Counted from the stretch's first letter, positions 48,126 through 57,778 are shown. The stretch is 64,000 nucleotides of DNA from Bradyrhizobiaceae bacterium PARB1 (GCA_002256345.1 NKIY01000003.1:434001-498000); one strand, 5' to 3'. The notes: a model not told the origin generated them from the letters alone. Program-made: numbers and translations.

Positions 48126-48887
48126 TCAGCCACGGGCGGCATTCCGTTGTGCATATTGCTGGCCGAGATAGGCGTCGACGACAGCTGGGTCCTTGATGAT
48201 GTCGCGCGGCGCGCCATCGGCGATCAGCTTGCCGTTATGCAGCACCGCGATGCGCGTGCAGACATTCAGCACCACCTTCATCAGATGCTCGATCATCACG
48301 ATGGTGATGCCATCGGCTGCGAGCTGATGGATGAGCTTGGTCGCGCGCTCGACCTCAGCGCTGTTGAGGCCGGCATTCACCTCATCGAGAAACAGCAACT
48401 TCGGCTTCATCGCCAGCGCCTTGGCAAGTTCGAGACGCTTGCGCATGGCGAGCGTCAGCGTCGCCGCCGGCTGATCTGCCTGCGCGTCGAGGCCGACGAA
48501 TGAGAGATGCGCGCGCGCCGCTTCCCGCGCCGACTTCAGGCTCTCGCCCGACTGCGAGAACAGTGCCGCCGCCGCGACATTGTCGAGCGCCGAATATTCG
48601 GCGAAAGGCTGCACGATCTGGAACGTGCGCGACAATCCCATCCGCGCGGACTGATAGGTCTTGATGCGCGTGATGTCCTTGCCGTCGAATGTCACCACGC
48701 CGGAGGACGCAGGCGTCACGCCGCATATCGTGTTCACTAGTGTCGTCTTGCCGGCACCGTTGGGGCCGATCAGGCCGACCACCTCGCCCTTGTTCACCGA
48801 CAGCGAGGCGTCGCTGAGCGCCTTGAGGCCACTGAAATGGCGGGAGACGTTGCTGAGATGCAGGATTTCGTGCGCGGGCTCAGACAT
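48126..48887 (-). CDS. livG: LivG-type ABC transporter ATPase
   Basis: A 253-residue ATPase with MSEPAHEILHLSNVSRHFSG as N-terminus. It has Walker A GPNGAGKTT, signature LTLAMRKRLELAKALAM (a degenerate LivG form) and Walker B KLLFLDEVNAGLNSAE. GLSRTFQIVQPFAEYSALDN is the LivG Q-loop region. It overlaps the livM end by eight bases and precedes livF, so the order livK-H-M-G-F is complete. Confidence 0.95.
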   Translation of the reverse strand: MSEPAHEILHLSNVSRHFSGLKALSDASLSVNKGEVVGLIGPNGAGKTTLVNTICGVTPASSGVVTFDGKDITRIKTYQSARMGLSRTFQIVQPFAEYSALDNVAAAALFSQSGESLKSAREAARAHLSFVGLDAQADQPAATLTLAMRKRLELAKALAMKPKLLFLDEVNAGLNSAEVERATKLIHQLAADGITIVMIEHLMKVVLNVCTRIAVLHNGKLIADGAPRDIIKDPAVVDAYLGQQYAQRNAARG

Positions 48888-49830
48888 GGCTGGCCTTTCG
48901 TCCGAACAGCGCCTGCCGGATTTTTTCGATCCGCAACGAGACCAGGCCATGCGGCAGGAACAACAGCAGCAGGATGATCAACACGCCGAGCACGCCGGAA
49001 TGGATCTGGATGTAGTTGCGCCATACCACCTCTTCTAGGCCAAGATAGACGAAGGCACCGAGCGCCACGCCAAGCGGCGAGCCAAGGCCACCCATCAGCG
49101 CCATCACGATGGGCTTCACCGAATAGAGGATGTCGAATACGTCGGACGGATCGATGTAATGCACCCAGGCGGCATAGAGCCCGCCGGCTGCGCCGACGAA
49201 ACAGGCAGAGAGACCAAAAGCGATCGCCTTGTAGAGCGTCGCATTGAGGCCGACCATGGTGGCAGCCGTCTCGTTCTGGCGGATGCAGTTGAGGCCGAAA
49301 CCGAGCTTCGATGTCGCCACGATCGTCACGGTGATGGCCGTGAGCAGCAGCAGACCCCACATGGCATAGAAAAAGAATGTCGCGTCCGACATCACGCTCG
49401 ATCCGGACATCAGCGGAATATTGAGCCCCATGCCGCCGCCGGTGAGATCAGTCGCATTGTTAACGAGCTCGCGAAACACTTCGACGAGAGAAAGCGAGGC
49501 GATGGCGAAATAGTGCCCGCGCAAGCGTAGCAGCACGGCACCGAACAGCGCTGCCAGCAGCAGGCAGAACGCCAGCGACACGCCGACCGACACAAGCAGG
49601 GGCACACCCTTGTTCATCAGGATGCCGGTTGTATAGGCACCGAGACCGAAAAAGGCGGCGGTCGCGAATGACGGGTAGCCAGCGAAACCGCCGACGATGT
49701 TCCAGGACAGCGCAAACACCGCATACATGCAAGCGATGGTACCGAGCCTGAGCGCATAGGCTTCGCCGAACAGCGGGAGCGCCGCGACAATCGCGAGAAA
49801 GCCGAACAGAGCGAGATGAGACCGGGTCAT
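48880..49830 (-). CDS. livM: LivM-type ABC transporter permease
   Basis: A 316-residue inner-membrane permease with about eight to ten helices. ACMYAVFALSWNIVGGFAGY and PSFATAAFFGLGAYTTGIL are the LivM N-terminal signature; AGGLYAAWVHYIDPSDVFDI and ALMGGLGSPLGVALGAFVYL are the coupling and C-terminal parts. It overlaps the livH stop by four bases and forms the membrane channel with LivH. Confidence 0.95.
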   Translation of the reverse strand: MTRSHLALFGFLAIVAALPLFGEAYALRLGTIACMYAVFALSWNIVGGFAGYPSFATAAFFGLGAYTTGILMNKGVPLLVSVGVSLAFCLLLAALFGAVLLRLRGHYFAIASLSLVEVFRELVNNATDLTGGGMGLNIPLMSGSSVMSDATFFFYAMWGLLLLTAITVTIVATSKLGFGLNCIRQNETAATMVGLNATLYKAIAFGLSACFVGAAGGLYAAWVHYIDPSDVFDILYSVKPIVMALMGGLGSPLGVALGAFVYLGLEEVVWRNYIQIHSGVLGVLIILLLLFLPHGLVSLRIEKIRQALFGRKASHV

Positions 49831-50693
49831 TCAAACCCCTTCCGGCCAAGCAGGCCCTGTGGCCTGACGATGAGGAACACGATCAGCAGAACGAAGGACA
49901 GGGTCACAGCGTGGGCCGGGCCGAGATAGATCGAGCCGATGCCTTCAACCAACGCCAGCAGCAAGCCGCCCGCCAGTGCGCCGGAGACGCTGCCGAGACC
50001 GCCGAGCACGCAAACCACGAAGGCCTTTCCGAGATAGGCCGAGGATGTCAGCGGCGAGATCGGGAATATCAGCGCCATCAGCACGCCGGCGCAGCCAGCG
50101 AGCGCGGCGCCGAGACCGAATGCGACGGCATAGATTGATTTGACATCGACGCCCATCAGCACGGCCGCATCGCGGTCGAGACGCACGGCCACGATGGCGC
50201 GGCCGACCTTGGAGCGACGCAGCAACAGATACAGCAGGAAGGTCAGCAGCAGCGCCGCGCCGGTGGCGATCAGGCGATCGATGGGCACGACGACATCGAA
50301 GATCGAGATCGAACCAGTGGGCGGATTGAGGATGAGTTTTCGGTAATCCGCCTTGAAGTAATAGATCATCGCATTGTTCAGGATCAGATCGAGCCCGAAG
50401 GTCAACGTCAGCGTCACCAACACCGGCGCGGTGATGACGCGGTTGAGCAAGACCCGCTGCAGCACATAACCGAACACGAAAAAGGCCGGCGCAGCAATCA
50501 GCAGCGAATACCAGGGTGACAGACCGATCCCGTTATACGCACCCCACGCCAGATAGGCGCCGAGCACGATGAACGAGCCATGGATCAGGTTGATAACATT
50601 GAGCACGCCCCAGACCAGCGAGAAGCCGATGGCGATACAGGCATAGAGACACCCGAGCACGAGTGCGTTGATGAGAACCTGGACTGCCAGCAT
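49827..50693 (-). CDS. livH: LivH-type ABC transporter permease
   Basis: A 288-residue permease starting MLAVQVLINALVLGCLYACI behind GAGGAA. LYACIAIGFSLVWGVLNVIN with LIHGSFIVLGAYLA is the LivH signature. KAFVVCVLGGLGSVSGALAG is the C-terminal coupling helix region. It is preceded by livK (29-base gap) and coupled to livM by an ATGA overlap. Confidence 0.95.
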   Translation of the reverse strand: MLAVQVLINALVLGCLYACIAIGFSLVWGVLNVINLIHGSFIVLGAYLAWGAYNGIGLSPWYSLLIAAPAFFVFGYVLQRVLLNRVITAPVLVTLTLTFGLDLILNNAMIYYFKADYRKLILNPPTGSISIFDVVVPIDRLIATGAALLLTFLLYLLLRRSKVGRAIVAVRLDRDAAVLMGVDVKSIYAVAFGLGAALAGCAGVLMALIFPISPLTSSAYLGKAFVVCVLGGLGSVSGALAGGLLLALVEGIGSIYLGPAHAVTLSFVLLIVFLIVRPQGLLGRKGFE

Positions 50694-50722
50694 GTCGATT
50701 CCTCGCCGGTCGCGGCCGTCGT

Positions 50723-51943
50723 TCAGTTCACACCGAGCTTGAAGTCGCCCTGCTTGATCGCCTCAGGAAACAGCACGATCGGCTTGCCGCCCTGGATCTG
50801 GAAGACCGGCGGTTCGAGCGAATTGATCTGGCCGTTGGCGCCGAACTTCACCGGGCCCCAGAAGGTGACCACATCCATCTTGGCGAGTTCGTCGCGCACT
50901 TTGTCGCGGTCCAGCGAGCCGGCCTTCTCGATGGCCATCTGGAACAGCGCGCCGCAGACCGCCGCTGAGGCATGCGCATAGTCCGGCTCCGATTTGTACT
51001 TATCCTTGAACAGCTTCACGAAATTCGCCGTGGAGCCGAAAATGTCCTTGCCCTCATATTTTTCGGCTGGATGCCACCAGGATGCGCTCGAAATGTTCTC
51101 GGCCGTTGGGCCGGCGGAGTCGATAAACTCCTGATACGCCGGACCGGCGATCATGGTCACCACGCCGGCCTTGATCTGCTGATCGGCCATCTGCTTGCGG
51201 ACCAGCAACAAGTCATTGGTGTAACCGGTCACGAAGATCCATTGCGGCGAGAGCGATTTAATCTGCGACAACGTCGCCGAATGATCGAGCGTGTTGATCG
51301 CATATTTCTCGAAATAGACGACTTCGAGCCCGTTCTCCTTGGCCGACTTCTCCATCTCTTGCGCGATGGCGAGCGGGAAAAGATCATTGCGGGCAAGGAT
51401 CGCGACTTTCTTGACGTCCGTAGCCTTGGCCTTGACGAGCTTGGTCAGCGGCGTGGTCAGCGTGTCGTTGGGCGTGAAGGTGCCGAACAGATATTTGTAA
51501 TTCTGGTCATAGACCTGCACCGAGGATGCGGTCGCCGCCAGCATCGGCATCTTGTATTTCTCGGCGATCGTGCTCGCGGCCTTGGCGGCGCCTGAACCGA
51601 ACGGGCCGAACATGAAGTTCACCTTCTCCTGGGTGATCATCTGTTCGGTGGTCTGCACCGAGCGCGGCGTGTTCGACTGGTAGTCGGAATAAACGATCTC
51701 GACCTTGTACTTCTTGCCGCCGACATTGATGCCGCCGGCCTTGTTGCCCTGTTCGGCCCAGAGGTCATAACCCTGCTGCTGCTTCACCGCTTCCGGCGCC
51801 AACGGGCCGGTGATCGGCAGCGGCGCACCGAAGCGGATGACATCCTGCGCCGAAGCTGACGTCGTCGCTGCGGCAAAGCCGGCCACCGCCAGCGCGAGAG
51901 AGGCTGAAAAGCGTGTCGGGAAGGCAGACCGGAGGCGAAACAT
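50723..51943 (-). CDS. livK: LivK-type periplasmic ligand-binding protein
   Basis: A 406-residue protein. A signal sequence (ASLALAVAGFAAATTSASAQ) precedes the mature start DVIRFGAPLPITGPLAPEAV. It has a two-lobed Leu/Ile/Val-binding fold (KVEIVYSDYQSNTPRSVQTT, FVTGYTNDLLLVRKQMADQQ) and ends GGKPIVLFPEAIKQGDFKLG. Bradyrhizobial members of this family often bind aromatic acids, amides or amino acids other than Leu, so the ligand is open. The start follows GGAGAAC. First gene of the operon; the lysR gene diverges 160 bases away. Confidence 0.94.
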   Translation of the reverse strand: MFRLRSAFPTRFSASLALAVAGFAAATTSASAQDVIRFGAPLPITGPLAPEAVKQQQGYDLWAEQGNKAGGINVGGKKYKVEIVYSDYQSNTPRSVQTTEQMITQEKVNFMFGPFGSGAAKAASTIAEKYKMPMLAATASSVQVYDQNYKYLFGTFTPNDTLTTPLTKLVKAKATDVKKVAILARNDLFPLAIAQEMEKSAKENGLEVVYFEKYAINTLDHSATLSQIKSLSPQWIFVTGYTNDLLLVRKQMADQQIKAGVVTMIAGPAYQEFIDSAGPTAENISSASWWHPAEKYEGKDIFGSTANFVKLFKDKYKSEPDYAHASAAVCGALFQMAIEKAGSLDRDKVRDELAKMDVVTFWGPVKFGANGQINSLEPPVFQIQGGKPIVLFPEAIKQGDFKLGVN

Positions 51944-52103
51944 CCAAGTTCTCCATCAGGAACGATGACTTTGACCTGACGGAAAGACTGACAAATTTAG
52001 ATATCGAATAAAAGCATTGAATTTCGACGCAGCCGATCTGAAAATCAGAACGCTAGCCACCCGTTGCCATTGCAGCGGGCACGGCAAACTAAGGGGCTGT
52101 CTG

Positions 52104-53006
52104 ATGATCGAATCCACTGCCATCCGCTATTTTCGTGTGGTTACCGAATGCGGATCGATCAAGCAGGCCGCCGCGGCATTGCGGATTGCCCCTTCCGCCA
52201 TCAGCCGGCAGGTGCAGGGGCTGGAAGACGAGCTGGCCGTCAAACTGTTCGAGCGCGGCGCGCGCGGCATGAACCTGACGGACGCCGGCCACGTGCTCTA
52301 TCGCTATGCAATCGACAACCGCAATCAGCTGGACGGCCTGCGCAGCCAGGTCGAGGAATTCGCCTCGCTGCGCCGCGGACAGGTGAAGATCGCAACCGTG
52401 GAAGGCATGTTGTCGGACTTCCTGCCCGGTGTCTTCGTCGACTTGTTTCAGCAATATCCCGGCATCGCATTGTCCGTCACCGCAGTCGGATCGCGCGACG
52501 TGGTCGAACTGGTGGGACAGAATGAGGTCGATCTCGGCCTGATCTTCGGCCGCGCCAACCGGCGCGATCTCAACGAACTCGGCCGAATGCGGCAACCGGT
52601 TTGCCTGATCGTCTCACCGAAGCATCCGCTGGCAGGTCAGCCCTCATTGGGCATGAAGGATCTTGCCGGATTGCGTGTGATCCTGCCCGATACATCCTTC
52701 GGCATCCGCCAGGAGCTCGACAAGTCCTGCGCTCAATCCGGCGTGCAACTGGAAATGTGCAGTGAGGCCAACTCGCTCGCGTTCACGCAGACGATCACCG
52801 CCCGGACCGATCTTGCGACCTTCCTGCCCATGGTCTCGGCCATGGCATCCATCAATGCCGGCCAGCTCGTCGCTGTCCCCCTGCGCGACAAGCGGCTGGA
52901 GGCGACACAGGTCACCCTCGTCCAGCTCGCCGCACGCATGGCCTCGCCATCGACCCGGCTTGTGGCAGAAATGCTGATGGCACGGATGAAAGAATTCGAC
53001 GATTAG
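52104..53006 (+). CDS. LysR-type transcriptional regulator (divergent from the liv operon)
   Basis: A 300-residue regulator. YFRVVTECGSIKQAAAALRI and APSAISRQVQGLEDELAVKL form the LysR winged helix; the effector domain follows (ATVEGMLSDFLPGVFVDLFQ, RQPVCLIVSPKHPLAGQPSL). AAGGGG lies in front of the ATG at 52104; the frame from 52017 was rejected. Being divergent from livK, it most likely activates the liv-cnbZ operon in response to its substrate. It ends one base before the convergent hutX. Confidence 0.93.
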   Translation: MIESTAIRYFRVVTECGSIKQAAAALRIAPSAISRQVQGLEDELAVKLFERGARGMNLTDAGHVLYRYAIDNRNQLDGLRSQVEEFASLRRGQVKIATVEGMLSDFLPGVFVDLFQQYPGIALSVTAVGSRDVVELVGQNEVDLGLIFGRANRRDLNELGRMRQPVCLIVSPKHPLAGQPSLGMKDLAGLRVILPDTSFGIRQELDKSCAQSGVQLEMCSEANSLAFTQTITARTDLATFLPMVSAMASINAGQLVAVPLRDKRLEATQVTLVQLAARMASPSTRLVAEMLMARMKEFDD

Positions 53007-53007
53007 C

Positions 53008-53514
53008 TCAAGCTGCAATCTTAGACGCCAGCGCGCGAAAGCGCTCGAGCTGGTCCTGCTTCAGCGCGCGCGTCTCGTCGCGGCCGACAAAGACCTTGAA
53101 CATCACGCCGCCGTCCACATTCAGAAAGGCCACGAAGGCCGAAGACTTGCCCATGAACGGCCGCTCGACGAATGCAATCCCGCCGCACCGTTCATGCCGC
53201 AAATGGCCGTGCAGGCCCTTTGGTTCAGTCAGATTGTAATAGCCGTGACCGAGTTTGCCGGGCGACAGCGGTGCGGTGGTTTCGAAGATGCCGTCATCGG
53301 TGTGGACGATCAGCGTCACCTCGCCCCATTCGGCGATGTCCTGCATCGTTGAAACGAAGACATCGGCGCCGCCGCCTAGTTTCACCATTTCGGGCGGCAA
53401 CGCCTCAAGCACCGCACGCGGCGTGACGCCCCACTCATGCGCCACAGTCTCGATCACGACACCGGGGTTCTCCGCCATATGGGCTCGGAGAGCGGCAAGA
53501 TCAGCATTCGACAT
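53008..53514 (-). CDS. hutX: HutX/ChuX-like cytosolic heme carrier
   Basis: A 168-residue protein. GVVIETVAHEWGVTPRAVLE and EVTLIVHTDDGIFETTAPLS, with HGHLRHERCGGIAFVERPFM and GKSSAFVAFLNVDGGVMFKV, match the ChuX/HutX family, dimeric intracellular heme-binding proteins related to the halves of HmuS/ChuS. It probably hands imported heme to the monooxygenase encoded just upstream. The second ATG of an ATGATG pair has the better ribosome-site spacing. Part of the hmuR-monooxygenase-hutX run. Confidence 0.9.
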   Translation of the reverse strand: MSNADLAALRAHMAENPGVVIETVAHEWGVTPRAVLEALPPEMVKLGGGADVFVSTMQDIAEWGEVTLIVHTDDGIFETTAPLSPGKLGHGYYNLTEPKGLHGHLRHERCGGIAFVERPFMGKSSAFVAFLNVDGGVMFKVFVGRDETRALKQDQLERFRALASKIAA

Positions 53515-53550
53515 CATTTGCTCCGTGATCGATTGTGACGCTTAACGCAA

Positions 53551-53886
53551 TCAGGCTGCGTTCTTGTTGCGCTCGGTCTGGATCACCTCGAAACCTTCGA
53601 ACTTCGGATGACCGAGATAGAGGCTGGCGCCTTCCGACTTGTTGTCGGCGCGCGCATGCGCCTTGCGGAACTGCTCGGACTTTGTCCAGTTCTCGAAATC
53701 CGCCTTTGCCGCCCAGACCGTGTGCGAGGAATACAGCGTGTGATCCTCGGCGACCGGCCCCTTCAGCAGATGAAACTCGACGAAGCCGGGCAGTTCGCTG
53801 AGATACGATTCGCGGCTCGCCCAGATATTCTCGAAGGCAGCCTCGGAGCCGGTTTTGACCTGAAAGCGGTTCATCGCGATGAACAT
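53551..53886 (-). CDS. hmuD: IsdG/HmuD-type heme-degrading monooxygenase
   Basis: A 111-residue ferredoxin-like alpha+beta barrel protein starting MFIAMNRFQVKTGSEAAFEN behind AAAAGGA. The heme-oxygenating triad of IsdG enzymes is present at matching positions: N6, W67 (ENWTKSEQF) and H77 (RKAHARA). It would open the heme ring to release iron. Bradyrhizobium encodes such enzymes (HmuQ and HmuD) beside its heme uptake genes, and this is one of the two types; which one is not certain. It lies between hmuR and hutX. Confidence 0.9.
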   Translation of the reverse strand: MFIAMNRFQVKTGSEAAFENIWASRESYLSELPGFVEFHLLKGPVAEDHTLYSSHTVWAAKADFENWTKSEQFRKAHARADNKSEGASLYLGHPKFEGFEVIQTERNKNAA

Positions 53887-53984
53887 AAGGTATTCCTTTT
53901 CTTGTGAGCTCGAAGCCCGATCATAAACGAAATCGCGCCCGGACATGAGCGCGATTTCCTTGGAGGCACTTTGATCTACGACAG

Positions 53985-56354
53985 CTAAGCGCCGCCAAAA
54001 TGGATCTTCAGACCGCCTTTGTAGACGATGCCGGGCCCTGGGCTGGTCCAGAGAACGTCGTTCTGCGTCGTGCCGTCCGCACTCGCGCCCGGAATGGCGT
54101 AGGGGCGATAGTACTTGTTCAGGATATTATCGACGCCGAAATTGAGGGTGATGTCCGGTGTCGGCTGATAGGCCACGTAGAGATTGACCAGATCGTAGGA
54201 GGTCGATGGCACATAGCCGACGGGAATATCGGTGATTGCGCCGACTGAGGCCCACTGAGCCGAGATGATGAGCTTGCGATCGAGCAAGCGAAGACCGCCG
54301 GTCGTCGTAACCTTGCGAGGCTGGATCGTCGCCAGACCGACATTGGTATCCGCGTTCTTGCCGCGCTGAAGCGTGGCACCGACGCCCAGGAACCAATTGC
54401 CAGCATCATACGACGTTTCGGCTTCGAAGCCCTCGATCTTTGCCGAAGCGATGTTCTGGTACTGATAGTACTGGCTATACCGTCCCGAGATCGGGAAGCC
54501 CATGAATGTCAGCGGCGAGGCGACCGGGGTCGAGGCGACCAGATCGATGTAGTTATCGACATCGTTGCGGAAGACGTTGAACTTCGCCCGGAAGGTGTCT
54601 CCAGCTGTGAAGACGCCGTCATACTTCAGGTTGACGCCGACTTCCTTGTTCTTGCCGACTTCGGCACGAAGGTTCGGATTCGGCAGGAAGCAAAACAGAC
54701 CGGAGGTGCCATCGGGGCAGTTGAACAAGGTCGGACCACCGCCAGTCGCATGACCGCCTGCGATCAGCGTCTCCGTGATCGACGGCGCGCGATAACCTTC
54801 GGCATAGCTGACATAGGGCGTAAAGCCGGCAACCGGCGTGACGCCAACAGTAATCTTCGGCGAGAGGCGGTCGCCGCTCGACGATGTGGTTCCGCCGATG
54901 CCCGTGCCCGCCGAGTTGAGCTCATAGTGATCGTAACGCAGCGCGCTGATCACTTCGAGCCAGCTCGAGTAATTGTTCTTCAACTGAATGAAGCCGCCAC
55001 CCACGGTTCGTTCGCCGCTCGGCGTAGTGATGTTGGAGTTACCCCGGGAATCCCAAGTCGAAACCTTGTCGTTGAAGACGTCGAAACCGTAAGTGACGGC
55101 ATTGCGCCACCCACCGAAATCGAAACGTGACGTATTGTTGACGTCAACACCGATCGTATCGAGGAGATATCCGCGACGATCGCCGACGCAGCCTGAGATG
55201 TTATTGCCGGGATTGGCCAGCGTACACGTACCCGAGCCCGCGGTGATCCGGTTGTTGTAGGTCTTGACCTGATCGTTGTCGGTGCGATTGCCATACAATG
55301 TGGCACTCCAGTCGAACAACATGTCGTCCGGCCTGGAGTACTTCCAGGTCATGGTGCCGGTATAGGTCTTGGCGGTGGAGCCATAGACCGACGACCCCGC
55401 AATGCCCGCTGCAGGTGCCGCCGTCGTGGTCGGACCACGATTCATCTGGCCGACATTGTACTGATAGTCCTGGAAAATACCGCCGAACTTGATTTCGTGA
55501 CCATCGGCAGGACGGACCGTCAGCTTTATGAGGCCGGCGGCAATATCGTTCCCGGTATTGCCGATTTCGGTGCCATCGCCGTCTTTGTAGTTGCCCTGTG
55601 TCCGGTAGACGGCGCCGCCGAAGACATCGACGCTCGGATCGACGCGCACGCCGCCGAACACCGAACCGAGACCGCGATTATTGTTCGAGCCATAGGAGCC
55701 GCCGACATCGACGCCCCAGCGCTCACCCGGTCGCAGCACGTCATTGATATCCTTGGTGCGGAACGAGGCCACACCGCCAATCGCACCCGAACCATAGATA
55801 TTGGCCGTGGGGCCGCGGGTGATATCGATGCCGCCGATCAGTTCGGGATCGAGGAAGAAGCTGCCATTCGCATTGTGGCCAGTGCGCTGATAGTTCTGTC
55901 GGGCCCCATCGACGACAACAGCAACGCGACCGAAATCCTGCAAACCGCGAATATTGATCGCCGTGGACGGATCGTCGCCGCGATCCTGCATCCAGACGCC
56001 AGGAACGTTGTAGAAGAGCTGACTCAAACGGTTAGGCTGCTGGAGCTGGATCTGCTCCTGCGTCAGCACGCTGACCGGAGCCAGCGCATCGATGGCGCGC
56101 TCCTGCGTCTTCGATGCGGTGACCGTGATTTCATCGAGCGACTGCGTCGATCGGCCCGCCTGCGCGCTGGCATTGGCGACTTGGGGCGGCAACTGTGCTG
56201 CGGGCGCAGCGATCCGTTTCTTCTTCGGCTTCGGTTTGGCCGGTTGGGCGGTCTCGACCGCCTGCGCCATCGCGACTTCTGCGCCGGCCATTCCCAAAAC
56301 TACGACCGATACGCCAAGCAACAAGGCGCACTTCGTCCTGCCCGCGAGAGCCAT
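53985..56354 (-). CDS. hmuR: TonB-dependent heme/hemoglobin receptor HmuR
   Basis: A 789-residue outer-membrane receptor with a long signal region (ALLLGVSVVVLGMAGAEVAM), a TonB box (DEITVTASK), and a plug with NRLSQLFYNVPGVWMQDRGD. In the barrel, YRAP...NPNL (YAEGYRAPSITETLI, PNPNLRAEVGKNKEVGVNLK) is the heme-receptor signature, with a His between (GGHATGGG). It ends IHFGGA rather than in a terminal Phe. It imports heme with TonB energy. It faces hmuP and hmuTUV across a 251-base divergent region and is followed by hmuD and hutX. Confidence 0.95.
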   Translation of the reverse strand: MALAGRTKCALLLGVSVVVLGMAGAEVAMAQAVETAQPAKPKPKKKRIAAPAAQLPPQVANASAQAGRSTQSLDEITVTASKTQERAIDALAPVSVLTQEQIQLQQPNRLSQLFYNVPGVWMQDRGDDPSTAINIRGLQDFGRVAVVVDGARQNYQRTGHNANGSFFLDPELIGGIDITRGPTANIYGSGAIGGVASFRTKDINDVLRPGERWGVDVGGSYGSNNNRGLGSVFGGVRVDPSVDVFGGAVYRTQGNYKDGDGTEIGNTGNDIAAGLIKLTVRPADGHEIKFGGIFQDYQYNVGQMNRGPTTTAAPAAGIAGSSVYGSTAKTYTGTMTWKYSRPDDMLFDWSATLYGNRTDNDQVKTYNNRITAGSGTCTLANPGNNISGCVGDRRGYLLDTIGVDVNNTSRFDFGGWRNAVTYGFDVFNDKVSTWDSRGNSNITTPSGERTVGGGFIQLKNNYSSWLEVISALRYDHYELNSAGTGIGGTTSSSGDRLSPKITVGVTPVAGFTPYVSYAEGYRAPSITETLIAGGHATGGGPTLFNCPDGTSGLFCFLPNPNLRAEVGKNKEVGVNLKYDGVFTAGDTFRAKFNVFRNDVDNYIDLVASTPVASPLTFMGFPISGRYSQYYQYQNIASAKIEGFEAETSYDAGNWFLGVGATLQRGKNADTNVGLATIQPRKVTTTGGLRLLDRKLIISAQWASVGAITDIPVGYVPSTSYDLVNLYVAYQPTPDITLNFGVDNILNKYYRPYAIPGASADGTTQNDVLWTSPGPGIVYKGGLKIHFGGA

Positions 56355-56490
56355 GACCTAATTCCCCAAGTGACGATGGAAATGCTTGGCTGGCTGACGC
56401 TGCGGAAGGCCGCAGGCTTGCTGGCTCTCGATGCGACTCGGTGACCCCCGCCACTAAACCGCCACTTTCGATTAAGGCGCAGTAACGAAT

Positions 56491-56504
56491 GGGTCAACTG
56501 ACCC
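56491..56504. promoter_or_regulatory. Dyad GGGTCA-AC-TGACCC in the hmuR/hmuP divergent region
   Basis: Perfect 6-bp arms with a 2-base centre, midway between the two heme gene starts. It does not match the Irr ICE motif or a Fur box that I know, so its role is open. Confidence 0.35.
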
Positions 56505-56605
56505 CTGCGCTCTTTACATTGATTATAGACTGCAACGCTTGGCGATGCCGGCTGCCGAAACCTATAACTGCCTGACGAATTTCATCGACCAGGCAGATTG
56601 ACACG

Positions 56606-56800
56606 ATGGACACGGGTTCTCACGACGGTCGCAATGCCGCGGGCACCAAGGCTCCGGCGCAGCGCAGCATCTTCGTGAACGGCGATCGGATGGACAGCAA
56701 GGAGCTGTTCGCTGACCAGCGTGAGCTGTTGATCACGCATGGCGAGGACACCTATCGGCTGCGCCTGACCTTCCAGAACAAGCTGATCCTGACCAAATGA
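56606..56800 (+). CDS. hmuP: Hemin-uptake coactivator HmuP (HemP family)
   Basis: A 64-residue protein. VNGDRMDSKELFADQRELLI with a Thr-His start of THGEDTYRLRLTFQNKLILT is the HemP signature, ending K. In Bradyrhizobium the homologue HmuP is a small activator that works with Irr to switch on heme-uptake genes. The ribosome site is weak. Its stop overlaps the hmuT start as ATGA, so it is the first gene of hmuPTUV. Confidence 0.94.
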   Translation: MDTGSHDGRNAAGTKAPAQRSIFVNGDRMDSKELFADQRELLITHGEDTYRLRLTFQNKLILTK

Positions 56801-57777
56801 CCCTCGTTGCGACAGCCCGCCGCGGCATCCTGATCCGCGTTCTGCAATGCGCCGCACTCAGCGGCTGCCTCGTCCTTTCCGCAGCTGCGGCGGCCGAAGA
56901 TGTCGTCATTCACGATGCGCGCGGGCGCGACATCACCATCGGCCATCCGACCCGCATTGTTTCGGTCGGCGGAGCAATCACCGAGATTCTTTATGCTCTG
57001 GGCGCCGAAGACCGTATCGTCGCCATCGACACCACCAGCCTCTATCCGCCCAAGGCGATGACCGACAAACCGAATGTCGGCTATATGCGCCAGCTATCGT
57101 CGGAAGGCGTACTCGGCCTCAATCCGCAGCTGGTATTGGCCATCGCCGGAGCCGGTCCGAAGGAAACCATCGACGTCATCGATGCTGCCAAGGTCCCTCT
57201 GATCATGATCCCGGACTCCTATTCCGAGGCCGGTATGATCGAGAAGATCCGCATGGTCGCGAAAGTCACCGGCTATGAGGCGCGCGGCGAATGCCTCGCC
57301 AAATCCGTCGAGGCGGATCTCGCCGGACTGCGCGAACTACGCGCCAAGGTGAAGGCGCCGCCGCGCGTGATGTTCGTGATGTCCTTTCTCGACGGCCGTG
57401 CCATGGTGGCCGGACAGAAGACTGCTGCCAATGAGATTATCAAACTGGCTGGCGGCACCAATGTTGCGGATGGTTTCGACGGCTACAAGATCATGAGCGA
57501 CGAGGCGATCGCCGCGGCGCGACCCGATCACATCCTCGTCATGGATCGCGGCAAGGACTCCGTGCAAGCGGCTGCGATCTTCGCCAATCCTGCCTTCGCG
57601 CTGACGCCGGCGGCAAAGAGCAAGAGCTTTGTCGCAATGGACGGCCTCTATCTGCTCGGCTTCGGTCCGCGCACCGCCGCCGCTGCGCGCGATCTGGCGC
57701 TCAAGATGGAGCCGGCGTTGTCGAAGGATGTCGCGGCATTCCAGCCGGCTGCGCCGACCGTCAATTGCCGCCAGTGA
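56797..57777 (+). CDS. hmuT: Heme ABC transporter periplasmic-binding protein HmuT
   Basis: A 326-residue protein with a signal peptide (IRVLQCAALSGCLVLSAAAA). It is a two-lobed siderophore/heme-binding fold (RIVSVGGAITEILYALGAED, IDVIDAAKVPLIMIPDSYSE) joined by a long helix. VMDRGKDSVQAAAIFANPAF and MDGLYLLGFGPRTAAAARDL are typical HmuT. It carries heme from HmuR to HmuU. It overlaps hmuP by four bases and precedes hmuU by one. Confidence 0.94.
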   Translation: MTLVATARRGILIRVLQCAALSGCLVLSAAAAAEDVVIHDARGRDITIGHPTRIVSVGGAITEILYALGAEDRIVAIDTTSLYPPKAMTDKPNVGYMRQLSSEGVLGLNPQLVLAIAGAGPKETIDVIDAAKVPLIMIPDSYSEAGMIEKIRMVAKVTGYEARGECLAKSVEADLAGLRELRAKVKAPPRVMFVMSFLDGRAMVAGQKTAANEIIKLAGGTNVADGFDGYKIMSDEAIAAARPDHILVMDRGKDSVQAAAIFANPAFALTPAAKSKSFVAMDGLYLLGFGPRTAAAARDLALKMEPALSKDVAAFQPAAPTVNCRQ

Positions 57778-57778
57778 A

